From NCBI GenBank assembly GCA_018222345.1, contig JAAFAL010000013.1:1-38727 (forward strand): a DNA stretch of 38,727 bases, given 5' to 3'. The position numbers and the translations under genes are program-made. Numbering within the stretch: the stretch's first letter is position 1; every line of letters starts with the position of its first letter. The notes below the pieces were generated by a model. It was not told the DNA's origin. It saw nothing but the letters and a program-made list of their open reading frames with translations, and did no database searches. Source of the stretch: a bacterium. Lineage in GTDB: Bacteria > Pseudomonadota > Gammaproteobacteria > Nevskiales > OUC007. Below are positions 7,777-16,288 of this stretch, piece after piece.

Positions 7777-9315
7777 ATGCCCGATACAGCGCCCATCAAC
7801 GCGCCGCTACGTAGCGGTGACGACTACATTGCCAGCCTGCGCGGCCGCGGACTGACGGTCTGGCTGGGCGGCGAGCAAGTTGACGAGCCGGTCGATCACC
7901 CGGTCATTCGTCCGTCGATCAATGCGCTGGCCAAAACCTACGACTTGGCCGTTGCGCACCCCGAACTGGCCAGCGTGGTGTCGCCATTTACCGGCGAGCG
8001 CGTCAGCCGTTTTTTGCACGTGTGCCTGTCGGCCGAAGACCTGGTGAAGCAAAACAAGATGCAGCGCCGGCTGGGCCAGCTTACCGGCACCTGCTTTCAG
8101 CGCTGCGTGGGCATGGACGCGTTCAATGCCCTGTATTCGGTCACCTTTGACATGGATGCCGATGCGGGCACGGATTATCACGCCCGGCTCAAGGCCTTCC
8201 TCACCACCATGCATCGCGGCAATTTTGTTGTTGGTGGCGCGATGACTGATATGAAGGGCGACCGCGGCAAACCGCCGCATCAGCAGGCCGACCCTGACTT
8301 GTACGTGCATGTCACGCGGCGCACCGATGACGGCGTATATATCTCCGGTGCCAAGGCCCACCAGACCGGCTGCATCAATTCGCACTGGATGGTGGTCATG
8401 CCCGGGCAGCGGCTTGGCGACGCTGACAAAGACTTCGCGATCTGCGGTGCGGTTCCAGTGACGGCTGAGGGCATCACTTACATCTATGGCCGCCAGTCTT
8501 GCGACAGCCGTGCCATGGAAGGCGGCAGCATTGACGTGGGTAACGCCAATTATGGCGGCCAGGAAGCCATGGTGATCTTCGATGAGGTGTTCATCCCCAA
8601 CGAGCACATCTTCATGGACGGCGAGGTCGGCCACGCCGCCACGCTGGTGCAGCGCTTCACCACCTATCACCGCCGCAGCTATGTGTGCAAAACAGGCCTG
8701 GGCGACGCGCTATGCGGCGCCGCCGCGCAAATCGCCGAAATGAACGGTGCCGACAAGGCCAAGCACGTGCAAGACAAATTGGTGGAAATCACCCACCTCA
8801 ACGAGACCATTTACGGCACCGGCATCGCCTCCAGTTACCAGGGCCACGCGACCGACAGCGGCGCTTACATTTGTGACGACATGCTTGCCAATGTGTGCAA
8901 GCACCACGTCACCAAGCTGCCTTACGAGATCGCGCGCCTGAGCCAAGACCTGGCCGGTGGCCTTGTCGCCACCATGCCATCCGAGGCCGACCTCAACCAC
9001 CCGGAAATCGGCAAGTTGCTGCGCAAATACCTCAAGGGCCGCGACGACTTCGACACCGTCGAGCGCATGCGCATCCTGCGCCTGATCGAGAACCTGACCA
9101 TGGGCCGCAATGCGGTGGGCTACCTCACCGAATCCATGCACGGCGCCGGCAGCCCGCAAGCCCAACGCATCGAGATCGGCCGGGCGATGCAGTTGGAATA
9201 CAAGAAGCGTTTGGCGCGGGCGCTGTCAGGCGTCGAGGCCGAATGCGACCCCAGCGAAGTGGCCGAGGAGATGAGTGGCTACATGGCGCGGGTGTTCAAG
9301 TTGCCCACTGCATAG
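7777..9315 (+). CDS. 4-hydroxybutyryl-CoA dehydratase / vinylacetyl-CoA isomerase-like
   Basis: Flavin plus [4Fe-4S] enzyme family (acyl-CoA dehydrogenase/HpaB fold) that dehydrates 4-hydroxybutyryl-CoA to crotonyl-CoA; 512 residues, normal length. Known cluster ligands of the clostridial enzyme (two Cys in CxxxC, one His, one Cys) have counterparts: Cys106 and Cys110 in TCFQRC, then His298 and Cys304 in HRRSYVCK. Tyr302, Lys305, Thr197 (AHQTG) and Glu452 (ESMHGAGSPQ) also match residues I recall as functional. The His-to-Cys spacing is six here, whereas I recall seven in the clostridial protein (HRQSYGGCK), so one glycine is missing. The related HpaB monooxygenases lack these cysteines. Transcribed alone, divergent from fbpA. 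The substrate in this organism is inferred. Confidence 0.85.
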   Translation: MPDTAPINAPLRSGDDYIASLRGRGLTVWLGGEQVDEPVDHPVIRPSINALAKTYDLAVAHPELASVVSPFTGERVSRFLHVCLSAEDLVKQNKMQRRLGQLTGTCFQRCVGMDAFNALYSVTFDMDADAGTDYHARLKAFLTTMHRGNFVVGGAMTDMKGDRGKPPHQQADPDLYVHVTRRTDDGVYISGAKAHQTGCINSHWMVVMPGQRLGDADKDFAICGAVPVTAEGITYIYGRQSCDSRAMEGGSIDVGNANYGGQEAMVIFDEVFIPNEHIFMDGEVGHAATLVQRFTTYHRRSYVCKTGLGDALCGAAAQIAEMNGADKAKHVQDKLVEITHLNETIYGTGIASSYQGHATDSGAYICDDMLANVCKHHVTKLPYEIARLSQDLAGGLVATMPSEADLNHPEIGKLLRKYLKGRDDFDTVERMRILRLIENLTMGRNAVGYLTESMHGAGSPQAQRIEIGRAMQLEYKKRLARALSGVEAECDPSEVAEEMSGYMARVFKLPTA

Positions 9316-9327
9316 CGGGGCGTATTC

Positions 9328-9734
9328 GCAGGCTTGCCTGCAACAAGATTGCGGCGGGCTCAGGTTGCTTGCGTTGCCGCGCCACTCGTACCGTCAGGTT
9401 TCGCCGCTGGCTGCGGCGACCCACTTTTGTCTTGCCAAAAGTAGGCAAAAGCGTGTGCGCCTGAGGCTTGGTCGAAATACATCCTGAGTATTTCGACTGC
9501 CCGTCGTGCTCAAACAATTCCGGCGCTGCGCAACTCGCGCCCTGCGGGCGCTCAAACAAAGATGCTCGCTCTTCTCCGAAATTGTTCTGCGCGCGACGGC
9601 TGCGCCAAAGGCGCACGTTGGGCGGGCGTCCTGCCCTTTTTGTCGCAAGCAGTATTGCCTTGGTGCAATGAGCCGCAGCCTGCCAACGTTATGACGAGGT
9701 GGTTGCAAGCAATCACGCTTAGATGCTTAGAACC
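9328..9734 (+). repeat. Dispersed 405-bp multi-hairpin repeat, copy 1
   Basis: Nearly the same 400-bp sequence occurs again at 29391-29793, in the same orientation and also between convergent genes. Hairpins in this copy: ACTTTTG/CAAAAGT (9423-9442), a perfect 10-bp GTCGAAATAC/GTATTTCGAC stem (9471-9497), a long stem with arms 9513-9523 and 9576-9586, and GCGCC/GGCGC near 9602. It holds no conserved reading frame. The segment containing CCAAAAGTAGGCAAAAGCG resembles a repeat core I have seen in other gammaproteobacteria. It could be a non-autonomous mobile element or a structured RNA. Confidence 0.8.
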
Positions 9735-9735
9735 A

Positions 9736-9772
9736 TAAAAATGCCCCGACGCCATCTTCACTACGCCGGGGC
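9736..9772 (-). terminator. Intrinsic terminator of phoX
   Basis: On the minus strand a stem (right arm 9764-9772, left arm 9743-9751, 8 of 9 pairs, GCCCCGGCG with CGTCGGGGC) is followed by an ATTTTTAT tract (9735-9742). It lies 20 bp past the phoX stop, a good match to a rho-independent terminator. Confidence 0.75.
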
Positions 9773-9793
9773 CTGAATGCCCGTGATGGTCGC

Positions 9794-11818
9794 TTACAGG
9801 GCGATTTCTCCGCCATCCGTGCGCCGCACGACCACAGTGGCCGAGCGCGGTCGCGCGCTGCCGCCATCAGGGAAGTTGCTGGCCGTGGCATCGCCGTTGC
9901 CGGGGTGCTGGATGTTGACGAACATGGTTCGGTAGTCGGGCGTCATTTCCACGCCGGTGACTTCGCAGTCCACGGGCCCGACGAAAAAGCGCTTGAGCTG
10001 CGCTTGCGTGTCGGGGCGGATCTGACGCTCGCCGCTGAGCGCCGACGGTATGACCGCCAACATTTGGTCGTTGCTGTTCGAGTCCAGCGGGGCGCCATTG
10101 TCGGTTTGAATCCACAACACACCGCGCTTGTCGAACCACAGGCCGTCCGGGCTGCCGAACTCGTTGTCCAGCGTCAGACCGGAGATGTTGAACTCGGGGT
10201 CGGCGCTGGCGTTGGAGCCGAACGCGAACAAATCCCACGAAAATTCTGTAGCCGCCGCGCTGTCGTCGTCTTCGGCCAGGCGGATGATGTGGCCGTGGCT
10301 GTTGTTGGCTCGCGGGTTGGCCAGGTTCTCGTCGCCGGGCTCACGGCGTGTGTTGTTGGTCAAGGTCAGGTAGATCTCGCCAGTGTTGGGGTCGGTGGTT
10401 GACCACTCCGGGCGATCCATCGGCGTGGCGCCAACTATGTCGGCGGCGATGCGGGCGTAGGTCAGCACTTCGGCTTGGCTGGAAAAGCGCTCGGCCAAGT
10501 CGGGGTTGCTGATGTCCAGTTCCAGCCACTCGCCGCGGCCGTTGAACTCGAAGCGCGCGACGAACAGCGTGCCGTTGTTCAAGTACTTGTCGCCCGCGGT
10601 CAGGCCGCCGGTGGCATCGGCCGGATCCCAACTCTCGTCAGAGACGAATTTATAGAAGTAGTCGAAACGCGCGTCGTCGCCCATGTACCAGGCGATGGGC
10701 TGGCCGGCGATGATGCGGCCGGGCTCGGCGCCTTCGTGACGGAAGCGCCCGACGGCCGTGCGTTTGGTGGGCGTTGAGGTCGCGTTGTACGGGTCGATTT
10801 CGACCAGCCAGCCGAAGGTGTTGGCTTCGTTGCGGTAGTCGGTCGTGGCGGCGCCCAGCAAAGCGGGCGTCGTGTCCCAACGGGCAAATTCGCCATCGAC
10901 TTCGCTGGCGTCGCCGGCCACGGCGCTCCAGCGGTAGCCAAAGCCATTGGCGTTCAGGCCATAGCGATCCTTTTCCTCCGGTATCGGGTCTTCGGTGGTG
11001 GTCAGATAACCCTGGATGTTTTCCTCGGTGGCCAGGTAGGTGCCCCAAGGCGTGAAGCCGCGGCCGCAATTATTGACCGTGCCGCGGGCCGTGGTGCCGG
11101 TGTTGTCGAACGCTGTGACCATCAGCGAGCTGCCGGCGGCCGGGCCTGCCAGGTTCATGGGCGTGGCAGCGGTGATGCGGCGGTTGAAGCCGGTATCGGC
11201 CAGTGCCCAGTTGCCATCGGCGTCACGGGCGATTTCGACCACCGACACGCCGTGGGCGTTGATGTCTTTGCGTACTTCATCGGCGTCCGTGGGGTTGCCG
11301 TCGGCGTCTTCTTGGCGGCCAGCGCCGGCAAACAAGGTGTCGTTGCTGTATTCGTGGTTAACCACCAACAGGCCGCGGTCGGATGTCTCGGAGCCGGCTG
11401 GCAGCGGGAAGAAGGTCATGCCGTCGTGGTTGCTGCCGATCTGCTGAGCTTGCTCGGCAGCGGTGTTGGTGCCGTCGCCGGCAAATGCCGGGCCGCCGCT
11501 GCGGATGGGTGTGCCCCAAGGGATCAGGGTTTGTGTGACGTAACCGTCGGGTACGACAACCGAGTCGGCGGTGGAGCCGGCAATCGAGTTGAACGACAGG
11601 TTGCTGGGCGTTACCGCACCGCCGTTTTCGGAATTCGAGCAGGCGCTTAGCCCGGCACCCGCGAAGATGGTCGTGGCCGCCAATCCCAGACCACCACGCA
11701 AGGTGTCGCGGCGCGACAGGCGCGCCGCCAGGATGTCGGCAAAGGGTACGGCAGAGTTGTGTGGTGTGGCGTGTTCCGCATCCTTGATGGCGTGCGGGTC
11801 CCGGCGCTTGATCGTCAT
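9794..11818 (-). CDS. phoX: PhoX-family (DUF839) phosphatase, Tat-exported
   Basis: Secreted alkaline-phosphatase family enzyme that uses iron and calcium and releases phosphate from organic phosphomonoesters in the periplasm or at the surface. The 674-residue protein has a twin-arginine signal, SRRDTLRGG (Arg36-Arg37), followed by a hydrophobic stretch ending GLSAC, so Cys60 may be lipidated. PhoX landmarks include NHEYSND (about 154), NNCGRGFTPWGTYLATEEN (249-267) with its conserved cysteine, HEGAEPGR (about 369) and GSPDGLWFDKRG (about 570). A strong ribosome-binding site AAGGAGG sits at 11828-11834, 9 bases before the ATG. A lone half Pho-box-like CTGTCAT (minus strand) lies at 11881-11887; evidence for PhoB control is weak. 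Transcribed alone. Confidence 0.88.
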   Translation of the reverse strand: MTIKRRDPHAIKDAEHATPHNSAVPFADILAARLSRRDTLRGGLGLAATTIFAGAGLSACSNSENGGAVTPSNLSFNSIAGSTADSVVVPDGYVTQTLIPWGTPIRSGGPAFAGDGTNTAAEQAQQIGSNHDGMTFFPLPAGSETSDRGLLVVNHEYSNDTLFAGAGRQEDADGNPTDADEVRKDINAHGVSVVEIARDADGNWALADTGFNRRITAATPMNLAGPAAGSSLMVTAFDNTGTTARGTVNNCGRGFTPWGTYLATEENIQGYLTTTEDPIPEEKDRYGLNANGFGYRWSAVAGDASEVDGEFARWDTTPALLGAATTDYRNEANTFGWLVEIDPYNATSTPTKRTAVGRFRHEGAEPGRIIAGQPIAWYMGDDARFDYFYKFVSDESWDPADATGGLTAGDKYLNNGTLFVARFEFNGRGEWLELDISNPDLAERFSSQAEVLTYARIAADIVGATPMDRPEWSTTDPNTGEIYLTLTNNTRREPGDENLANPRANNSHGHIIRLAEDDDSAAATEFSWDLFAFGSNASADPEFNISGLTLDNEFGSPDGLWFDKRGVLWIQTDNGAPLDSNSNDQMLAVIPSALSGERQIRPDTQAQLKRFFVGPVDCEVTGVEMTPDYRTMFVNIQHPGNGDATASNFPDGGSARPRSATVVVRRTDGGEIAL

Positions 11819-11954
11819 GGCTTGCGGCCTCCTTGAGGGGCTGGCTGAAGAAATTCAGCCACGGAGACTAGGCCCGCTGCATGACAGCGCGATGTCGATC
11901 AGGTGTCTGTCAGATTGCGCCTGGTTGACCGTTCTGTGAACGCTCTAAAGCGGC

Positions 11955-12818
11955 TCACGCGGCGTTGTCCAACTCCGCTGCATTGGGCAAATCCAACGCT
12001 TGCCACAATGCCAAAACCGGCTCTGCACGGTTGAGCGTGTAGAAGTGCAGCCCGGGTGCGTCCGCGGCGAGCAGGTCTTGGCTCAGCTTTGCCACAACAT
12101 CGTGGCCAAAGGCGCGAATGCTGTCGGTGTCGTCGCCATAACTTTCCAGGCGGCGGCGAATCCAGCGCGGAATTTCGGCGCCGCAGCGATCGGAGAAGCG
12201 CAACAATTGGTCGCGGTTGGTAATGGGCATGACGCCCGGCACAACCGGCTGTTTGATACCGCGGGCGCGTAGCCGCTCGACCAGATCGACGTATGACTGC
12301 ACGTTATAGAAATACTGCGTCATGACGGCGTCGGCCCCGGCCTCGACCTTGCGCACGAGGTTGTTCAGGTCATCCTCCGGCGTTGGCGCTTCGGGGTGAT
12401 ATTCCGGGTAAGCCGCCACTTCGATATGAAAGGCGTCGCCGGTGGTCTCGCGGATGAATGTGACAAGTTCGTTGGCATAGCGAAACTCGCCGGGGTCGGT
12501 CATCCCGGGCAGCAGGTCGCCGCGCAGGGCCACCAGGCGGTCGATGCCTTGTTGCTGATATTGCTCCAGCAGCGCCGCGATGCCTTCGCGTGTGGAGCCG
12601 ATGCAGGAGATATGCGCGGCAACCGGCAGACTGGTTGCGTCGCGAGTTTCCACGCAAGTCTCCAGTGTGCCTTCTTGCGTGCTGCCGCCGGCTCCGAATG
12701 TCACCGAGAAAAACGCCGGATTCACCGCCGCCAATTGCTTGCGCGCCTTGCTTAGCAGCGCAGCGCCCTTGTCACCCTTGGGCGGGAAGAATTCGAAGCT
12801 GTAGGTGCGTTCGGTCAT
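11955..12818 (-). CDS. metF: 5,10-methylenetetrahydrofolate reductase
   Basis: Cytosolic FAD enzyme that makes 5-methyl-THF, the methyl donor for methionine synthesis. I take the start at 12818 (MTERTYSFEFFPPKGD), where family homology begins; an in-frame ATG at 12941 would add 41 basic residues and read through the hairpins upstream. The 287-residue protein shows the active-site segment FEFFPP (8-13), VTFGAGGS (about 38), a QYFYN motif near 171 and an RIPRW-like region toward the end (AEIPRWIRRRLE). Third gene of metK-ahcY-metF, separated from ahcY by 135 bp holding four perfect hairpins. Confidence 0.95.
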   Translation of the reverse strand: MTERTYSFEFFPPKGDKGAALLSKARKQLAAVNPAFFSVTFGAGGSTQEGTLETCVETRDATSLPVAAHISCIGSTREGIAALLEQYQQQGIDRLVALRGDLLPGMTDPGEFRYANELVTFIRETTGDAFHIEVAAYPEYHPEAPTPEDDLNNLVRKVEAGADAVMTQYFYNVQSYVDLVERLRARGIKQPVVPGVMPITNRDQLLRFSDRCGAEIPRWIRRRLESYGDDTDSIRAFGHDVVAKLSQDLLAADAPGLHFYTLNRAEPVLALWQALDLPNAAELDNAA

Positions 12819-12847
12819 GGGCGTTGCGGCATTACAAATCAGAGTGT

Positions 12848-12940
12848 TTGGCACAGGGATGTGCCAACGGCCCGCGGGGCCGGAGCCCGCTGAAGACCGT
12901 GTCTTCAGCGGGCGTGGAGGGCTGCGCCATGGATGGCGCA
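12848..12940 (-). promoter_or_regulatory. Four perfect hairpins in a row between ahcY and metF
   Basis: In transcription order (minus strand) the stems are: TGCGCCAT/ATGGCGCA (12923-12940), a 13-bp stem GCCCGCTGAAGAC/GTCTTCAGCGGGC with 3-nt loop (12885-12913), CGGCCC/GGGCCG (12868-12882) and TTGGCACA/TGTGCCAA (12848-12867). None is followed by a U tract. They could attenuate or process the message between ahcY and metF. The sequence does not match the SAH riboswitch motif as I recall it. Confidence 0.65.
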
Positions 12941-12953
12941 TGTCCGAATCGGT

Positions 12954-14384
12954 TTAGTACCGATAAGCCTCAGGCTTGTACGGCCCTTGAACCTGCACAC
13001 CGATGTAATCGGCCTGCTTGTCGGTCAAGGTCGTCAGCTTGGCGTTGAGCTTGGTCAGGTGCAGCGCGGCAACTTTCTCGTCCAGGTGCTTGGGCAGCAC
13101 GTAAACGTCCTTGCCGTACTCATCACCTTTGGTGAACAGCTCGATTTGCGCCAACACTTGGTTGGTGAACGACGAACTCATGACGAAGCTGGGGTGGCCA
13201 GTGGCGCAGCCCAGGTTCACCAGCCGGCCGCGGGCAAGCAGGATGATCTTCTTGCCGTCGGCGAATTCGACGTGGTCAACCTGTGGCTTGATCTCATCGA
13301 ACTTGCACTTTTTCTCCAAGCCGGCAACGTCAATTTCGTTGTCGAAATGGCCGATGTTGCAAACGATGGTTTCGGCGTGCATGCGCTCCATGTGCTCGTA
13401 GCGGATGACGTTGTAGTTGCCGGTGGCAGTCACGAAGATGTCGGCCGCTTCGATGACGCCTGGGTCTTCCAAGTCAACGATCTTGTGGCCTTCCATACAA
13501 GCCTGCAGGGCGCAGATCGGATCAATTTCCGTGACCCACACGGTGCAGCCCAATGCCTTGAGTGATTGCACGGAGCCTTTGCCCACGTCGCCGTAACCGC
13601 AGACGATGGCGGTCTTGCCGGCAATCATCACATCGGTGGCGCGCTTGATGGAATCGACCAGCGATTCGCGGCAGCCGTACAGGTTGTCGAACTTGGACTT
13701 GGTGACCGAGTCGTTGACGTTGATGGCGGGGAAGGGCAGCGTGCCTTCCTTGGCCAGCTTGTACAGCCGGGCAACGCCGGTTGTGGTTTCCTCGGTCACG
13801 CCTTGGATGTTGGCGCGCACTTCTTTGTACCAGCCGGGCTGGTCGGCATTGCGCTTGCGGATGGCGGCGAACAGGTACTGCTCTTCTTCACTTTCCGGGT
13901 TGGCCACCAGGCTGGGGTCGTCTTCAGCGCGCGCGCCCAAGTCGATCAGCAGCGTGGCATCACCACCGTCGTCCAGAATCATGTTCGGTGTGCCGCCGTC
14001 GGCCCATTCGAAAATCTTGTGCGTGTAGTTCCAGTATTCCTCCAGCGTCTCGCCCTTGTAGGCAAACACCGGCGTGCCGCCTTCAGCAATGGCTGCGGCT
14101 GCGTGATCCTGTGTGGAATAAATGTTGCAAGACGCCCAGCGCACATCGGCGCCGAGGTCGTTCAGCGTTTCGATCAGCACGGCGGTCTGGATGGTCATGT
14201 GCAGGCTGCCGGCGATGCGCGCGCCTTTCAGCGGCTTGGCATTGCCGTATTCCTCGCGGATGGCCATCAGGCCAGGCATTTCGGTTTCGGCAATGCCGAT
14301 TTCCTTGCGGCCGTAGGCGGCGAGGTTGATGTCTGCAATTTGATAATCAGGCGTTGTATTCAAAGTTTCTGCTGCTGCGCTCAT
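12954..14384 (-). CDS. ahcY: Adenosylhomocysteinase
   Basis: NAD-dependent hydrolase that splits S-adenosylhomocysteine into adenosine and homocysteine, relieving methyltransferase inhibition. The 476 residues include [13 protein letters not shown] (about 62), [12 protein letters not shown] (about 87), the NAD-binding Rossmann motif [11 protein letters not shown] (about 262), the [11 protein letters not shown] segment (about 341) and the C-terminal PEAYRY ending typical of bacterial enzymes. A ribosome-binding site AAGGAGCG lies before the ATG. Only 44 bp separate it from metK, too short for a riboswitch. Together with metK and metF it regenerates the SAM cycle. Confidence 0.97.
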   Translation of the reverse strand: MSAAAETLNTTPDYQIADINLAAYGRKEIGIAETEMPGLMAIREEYGNAKPLKGARIAGSLHMTIQTAVLIETLNDLGADVRWASCNIYSTQDHAAAAIAEGGTPVFAYKGETLEEYWNYTHKIFEWADGGTPNMILDDGGDATLLIDLGARAEDDPSLVANPESEEEQYLFAAIRKRNADQPGWYKEVRANIQGVTEETTTGVARLYKLAKEGTLPFPAINVNDSVTKSKFDNLYGCRESLVDSIKRATDVMIAGKTAIVCGYGDVGKGSVQSLKALGCTVWVTEIDPICALQACMEGHKIVDLEDPGVIEAADIFVTATGNYNVIRYEHMERMHAETIVCNIGHFDNEIDVAGLEKKCKFDEIKPQVDHVEFADGKKIILLARGRLVNLGCATGHPSFVMSSSFTNQVLAQIELFTKGDEYGKDVYVLPKHLDEKVAALHLTKLNAKLTTLTDKQADYIGVQVQGPYKPEAYRY

Positions 14385-14428
14385 AGTGCGCTCCTTGGTT
14401 GATTCGGGTGAGTTCGGGTTGTTCGTGT

Positions 14429-15595
14429 TCAGGCTGCGGCGCGCAAGGCATCAGCCTTGTCGGTGCGTTCCCACGGCAGGTCGATGTCGGCACGGCCGAA
14501 GTGGCCGTAGGTGGCAGTTTGGCGATAAATCGGCTTGACCAGATCCATCATGCTGACGATGCCGAAGGGGCGCAGGTCGAAGTGCTCGCGCACCAGGGCC
14601 TCGAGTTTTTCCTCGGCGATCTTGGCAGTGCCGAAGGTTTCGACCATCACAGACGTGGGCTCGGCCACGCCGATGGCGTACGAAACCTGAATCTCGCAGC
14701 GGTCGGCAAGGCCGGCAGCAACGATATTCTTGGCCACATAGCGCGCGGCGTAGGCGGCGCTGCGGTCAACTTTGGACGGGTCCTTGCCCGAAAACGCGCC
14801 GCCACCGTGGCGGGCGTAGCCGCCGTAGGTGTCAACAATGATCTTGCGGCCAGTCAGGCCGGCGTCGCCCATGGGCCCGCCGATGACGAACTTGCCGGTG
14901 GGGTTGATGTGGAACTTGGTCGTATCGCTGATCCACTCAGCCGGCAGCACGGGCTTGATGATTTCTTCCATCACCAGTTCGTGCAGGGCCGGCTGGTCAA
15001 TGTCCGGGCTGTGCTGTGTCGAGAGCACCACCGCATCCACCGCAACCGGCTTGTCGTTTTCGTAGCGGAAGGTCACCTGCGACTTGGCGTCGGGGCGCAA
15101 GGTGTTCGGGTGCTTGCTGCGGCGCACTTCCGATTGCTTGCGGATCAGGCGGTGTGCATATTCGATGGGTGCCGGCATCAGCACGTCGGTTTCGTTGCAG
15201 GCGTAGCCAAACATCAGGCCTTGGTCGCCAGCGCCTTGTTCTTCCTTGGTCGCGCGATCGACGCCTTGGGCAATCTCGACAGACTGCTTGCCGATGAGCG
15301 ACATCACGGCGCAGGAATCGCCATCGAAGCCGGTGTCGGAATGGGTGTAGCCGATGTCATTGACGACGCCGCGAACCAGGTCATCCAGATCGACCCATGC
15401 GTTGGTCGAAATTTCGCCGCCGACAATGACACAGCCAGTCTTGACCATGGTTTCGCAGGCCACGCGTGCATTGGGCGCATTGTCGCCTTCTTGGCGCAGG
15501 ATTTCGTCCAGCACGGCGTCCGAAATCTGGTCGCACATTTTGTCGGGGTGGCCTTCCGAAACCGACTCGGAGGTAAACAGGAAACGTCTGCTCAT
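14429..15595 (-). CDS. metK: S-adenosylmethionine synthetase
   Basis: Makes SAM from methionine and ATP in the cytosol. The start at 15595 gives [19 protein letters not shown], the canonical N-terminus; the longer frame to 15679 would cross the palindromic operator. The 388-residue protein has the ATP motif [12 protein letters not shown] (15-26), the flexible loop motif [12 protein letters not shown] (about 120) and the P-loop-like [19 protein letters not shown] region (about 264). Length is standard. First gene of metK-ahcY-metF. Confidence 0.97.
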   Translation of the reverse strand: MSRRFLFTSESVSEGHPDKMCDQISDAVLDEILRQEGDNAPNARVACETMVKTGCVIVGGEISTNAWVDLDDLVRGVVNDIGYTHSDTGFDGDSCAVMSLIGKQSVEIAQGVDRATKEEQGAGDQGLMFGYACNETDVLMPAPIEYAHRLIRKQSEVRRSKHPNTLRPDAKSQVTFRYENDKPVAVDAVVLSTQHSPDIDQPALHELVMEEIIKPVLPAEWISDTTKFHINPTGKFVIGGPMGDAGLTGRKIIVDTYGGYARHGGGAFSGKDPSKVDRSAAYAARYVAKNIVAAGLADRCEIQVSYAIGVAEPTSVMVETFGTAKIAEEKLEALVREHFDLRPFGIVSMMDLVKPIYRQTATYGHFGRADIDLPWERTDKADALRAAA

Positions 15596-15618
15596 GGTGT
15601 CTCTTTCAAAATGGGTTG

Positions 15619-15642
15619 ATCCGCTTATCCGGATAAGCGGAT
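15619..15642. promoter_or_regulatory. Perfect 24-bp palindrome upstream of metK
   Basis: Half-site ATCCGCTTATCC is followed immediately by its exact reverse complement, 23 bp before the metK start. A perfect palindrome of this length at the head of a SAM-cycle operon is most simply a dimeric repressor's operator. SahR, an ArsR-type SAH-sensing regulator of methionine genes in proteobacteria, is a reasonable candidate; I cannot confirm the motif. It does not match the MetJ box (AGACGTCT). Confidence 0.65.
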
Positions 15643-15733
15643 GAGGCGCTAGTGTAGCGGTTGAATCTAGTGCTGCCAAGCGTGCCGGGTGGCGTTGTTA
15701 CACTGCTTGTCGATTCGCACCAAGGTCGCACCG

Positions 15734-16288
15734 ATGGCATTGACGCCTTCCACCATGCTCTCGCTGGGCACCAAAGCCCCGGATTTTTTGCTGCCCGACA
15801 CGGTATCCGGGCGCAACTACAGCTACGCCGAAGTGGCGGGCGCAAAGGGCACGCTGATCATGTTCATTTGCAATCACTGCCCCTACGTTGTGCACGTCAA
15901 CAAGCAGTTGGTGGCTTTGGGCAATGACTATGCCGACGCCGGCATCGGCATTGCCGCCATCAGTTCCAATGACGTGCAATCGCACCCGGCCGATGCGCCC
16001 GACAAGATGAAAGAGCAAGCGCAGTCGCTCGGTTATGTATTCCCGTATCTATACGACGAAAGCCAGGACGTTGCGCGCGCGTACCGCGCCGCCTGCACGC
16101 CGGACTTTTTCTTGTTTGATGGCGACGCGAAGCTGGTCTATCGCGGGCGGCTGGATGATTCAACGCCGGGCAGTGGCAAGCCAGTGACGGGTGCCGCCTT
16201 GCGCGCAGCGATGGATGCAGTGCTCGCCGGGAAACCGCTCAGCGACGACCAGAAGCCCAGCATGGGCTGCAACATTAAGTTTCGCTAG
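15734..16288 (+). CDS. AhpC/TSA-family thioredoxin-fold protein
   Basis: The 184-residue protein begins MALTPSTMLSLGTKAPDF, the usual start of peroxiredoxin/TlpA-like proteins. The active-site motif is FICNHCPYV with Cys46-x2-Cys49, and the fold continues through GIAAISSNDV, the cis-proline region ACTPDFFLFD near 130 and a GRLDDS segment. No signal peptide is evident, so it is likely cytosolic. This subgroup is common but not well characterised; peroxide or disulfide reduction is inferred from the CxxC. I took the ATG at 15734 over the one at 15689 because homology starts here. Its last 14 bases overlap the 3' end of the convergent TonB receptor gene. Confidence 0.82.
   Translation: MALTPSTMLSLGTKAPDFLLPDTVSGRNYSYAEVAGAKGTLIMFICNHCPYVVHVNKQLVALGNDYADAGIGIAAISSNDVQSHPADAPDKMKEQAQSLGYVFPYLYDESQDVARAYRAACTPDFFLFDGDAKLVYRGRLDDSTPGSGKPVTGAALRAAMDAVLAGKPLSDDQKPSMGCNIKFR

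Noticed and set aside
7777-9315. 4-hydroxyphenylacetate 3-monooxygenase (HpaB)
   Set aside because: Same fold family, but the CxxxC and His/Cys ligands and the ESMHGAGSPQ motif point to the CoA dehydratase branch.
9394-9708. Frames of about 100 aa within the two 405-bp repeat copies
   Set aside because: Insertions and deletions between copies shift the frames, so no protein is conserved from one copy to the other, while the hairpins are.
11881-11914. Pho box for phoX
   Set aside because: Only a single CTGTCAT half-site fits; the second half at the right spacing is poor, so I do not call an operator.
14385-14428. SAH riboswitch ahead of ahcY
   Set aside because: Only 44 bp separate metK and ahcY and no riboswitch core is visible; the hairpins after ahcY do not match the motif either.
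14399-15619. 406-aa plus-strand frame opposite metK
   Set aside because: It lies exactly antisense to metK and has no recognisable domain; the minus-strand protein carries every MetK motif.
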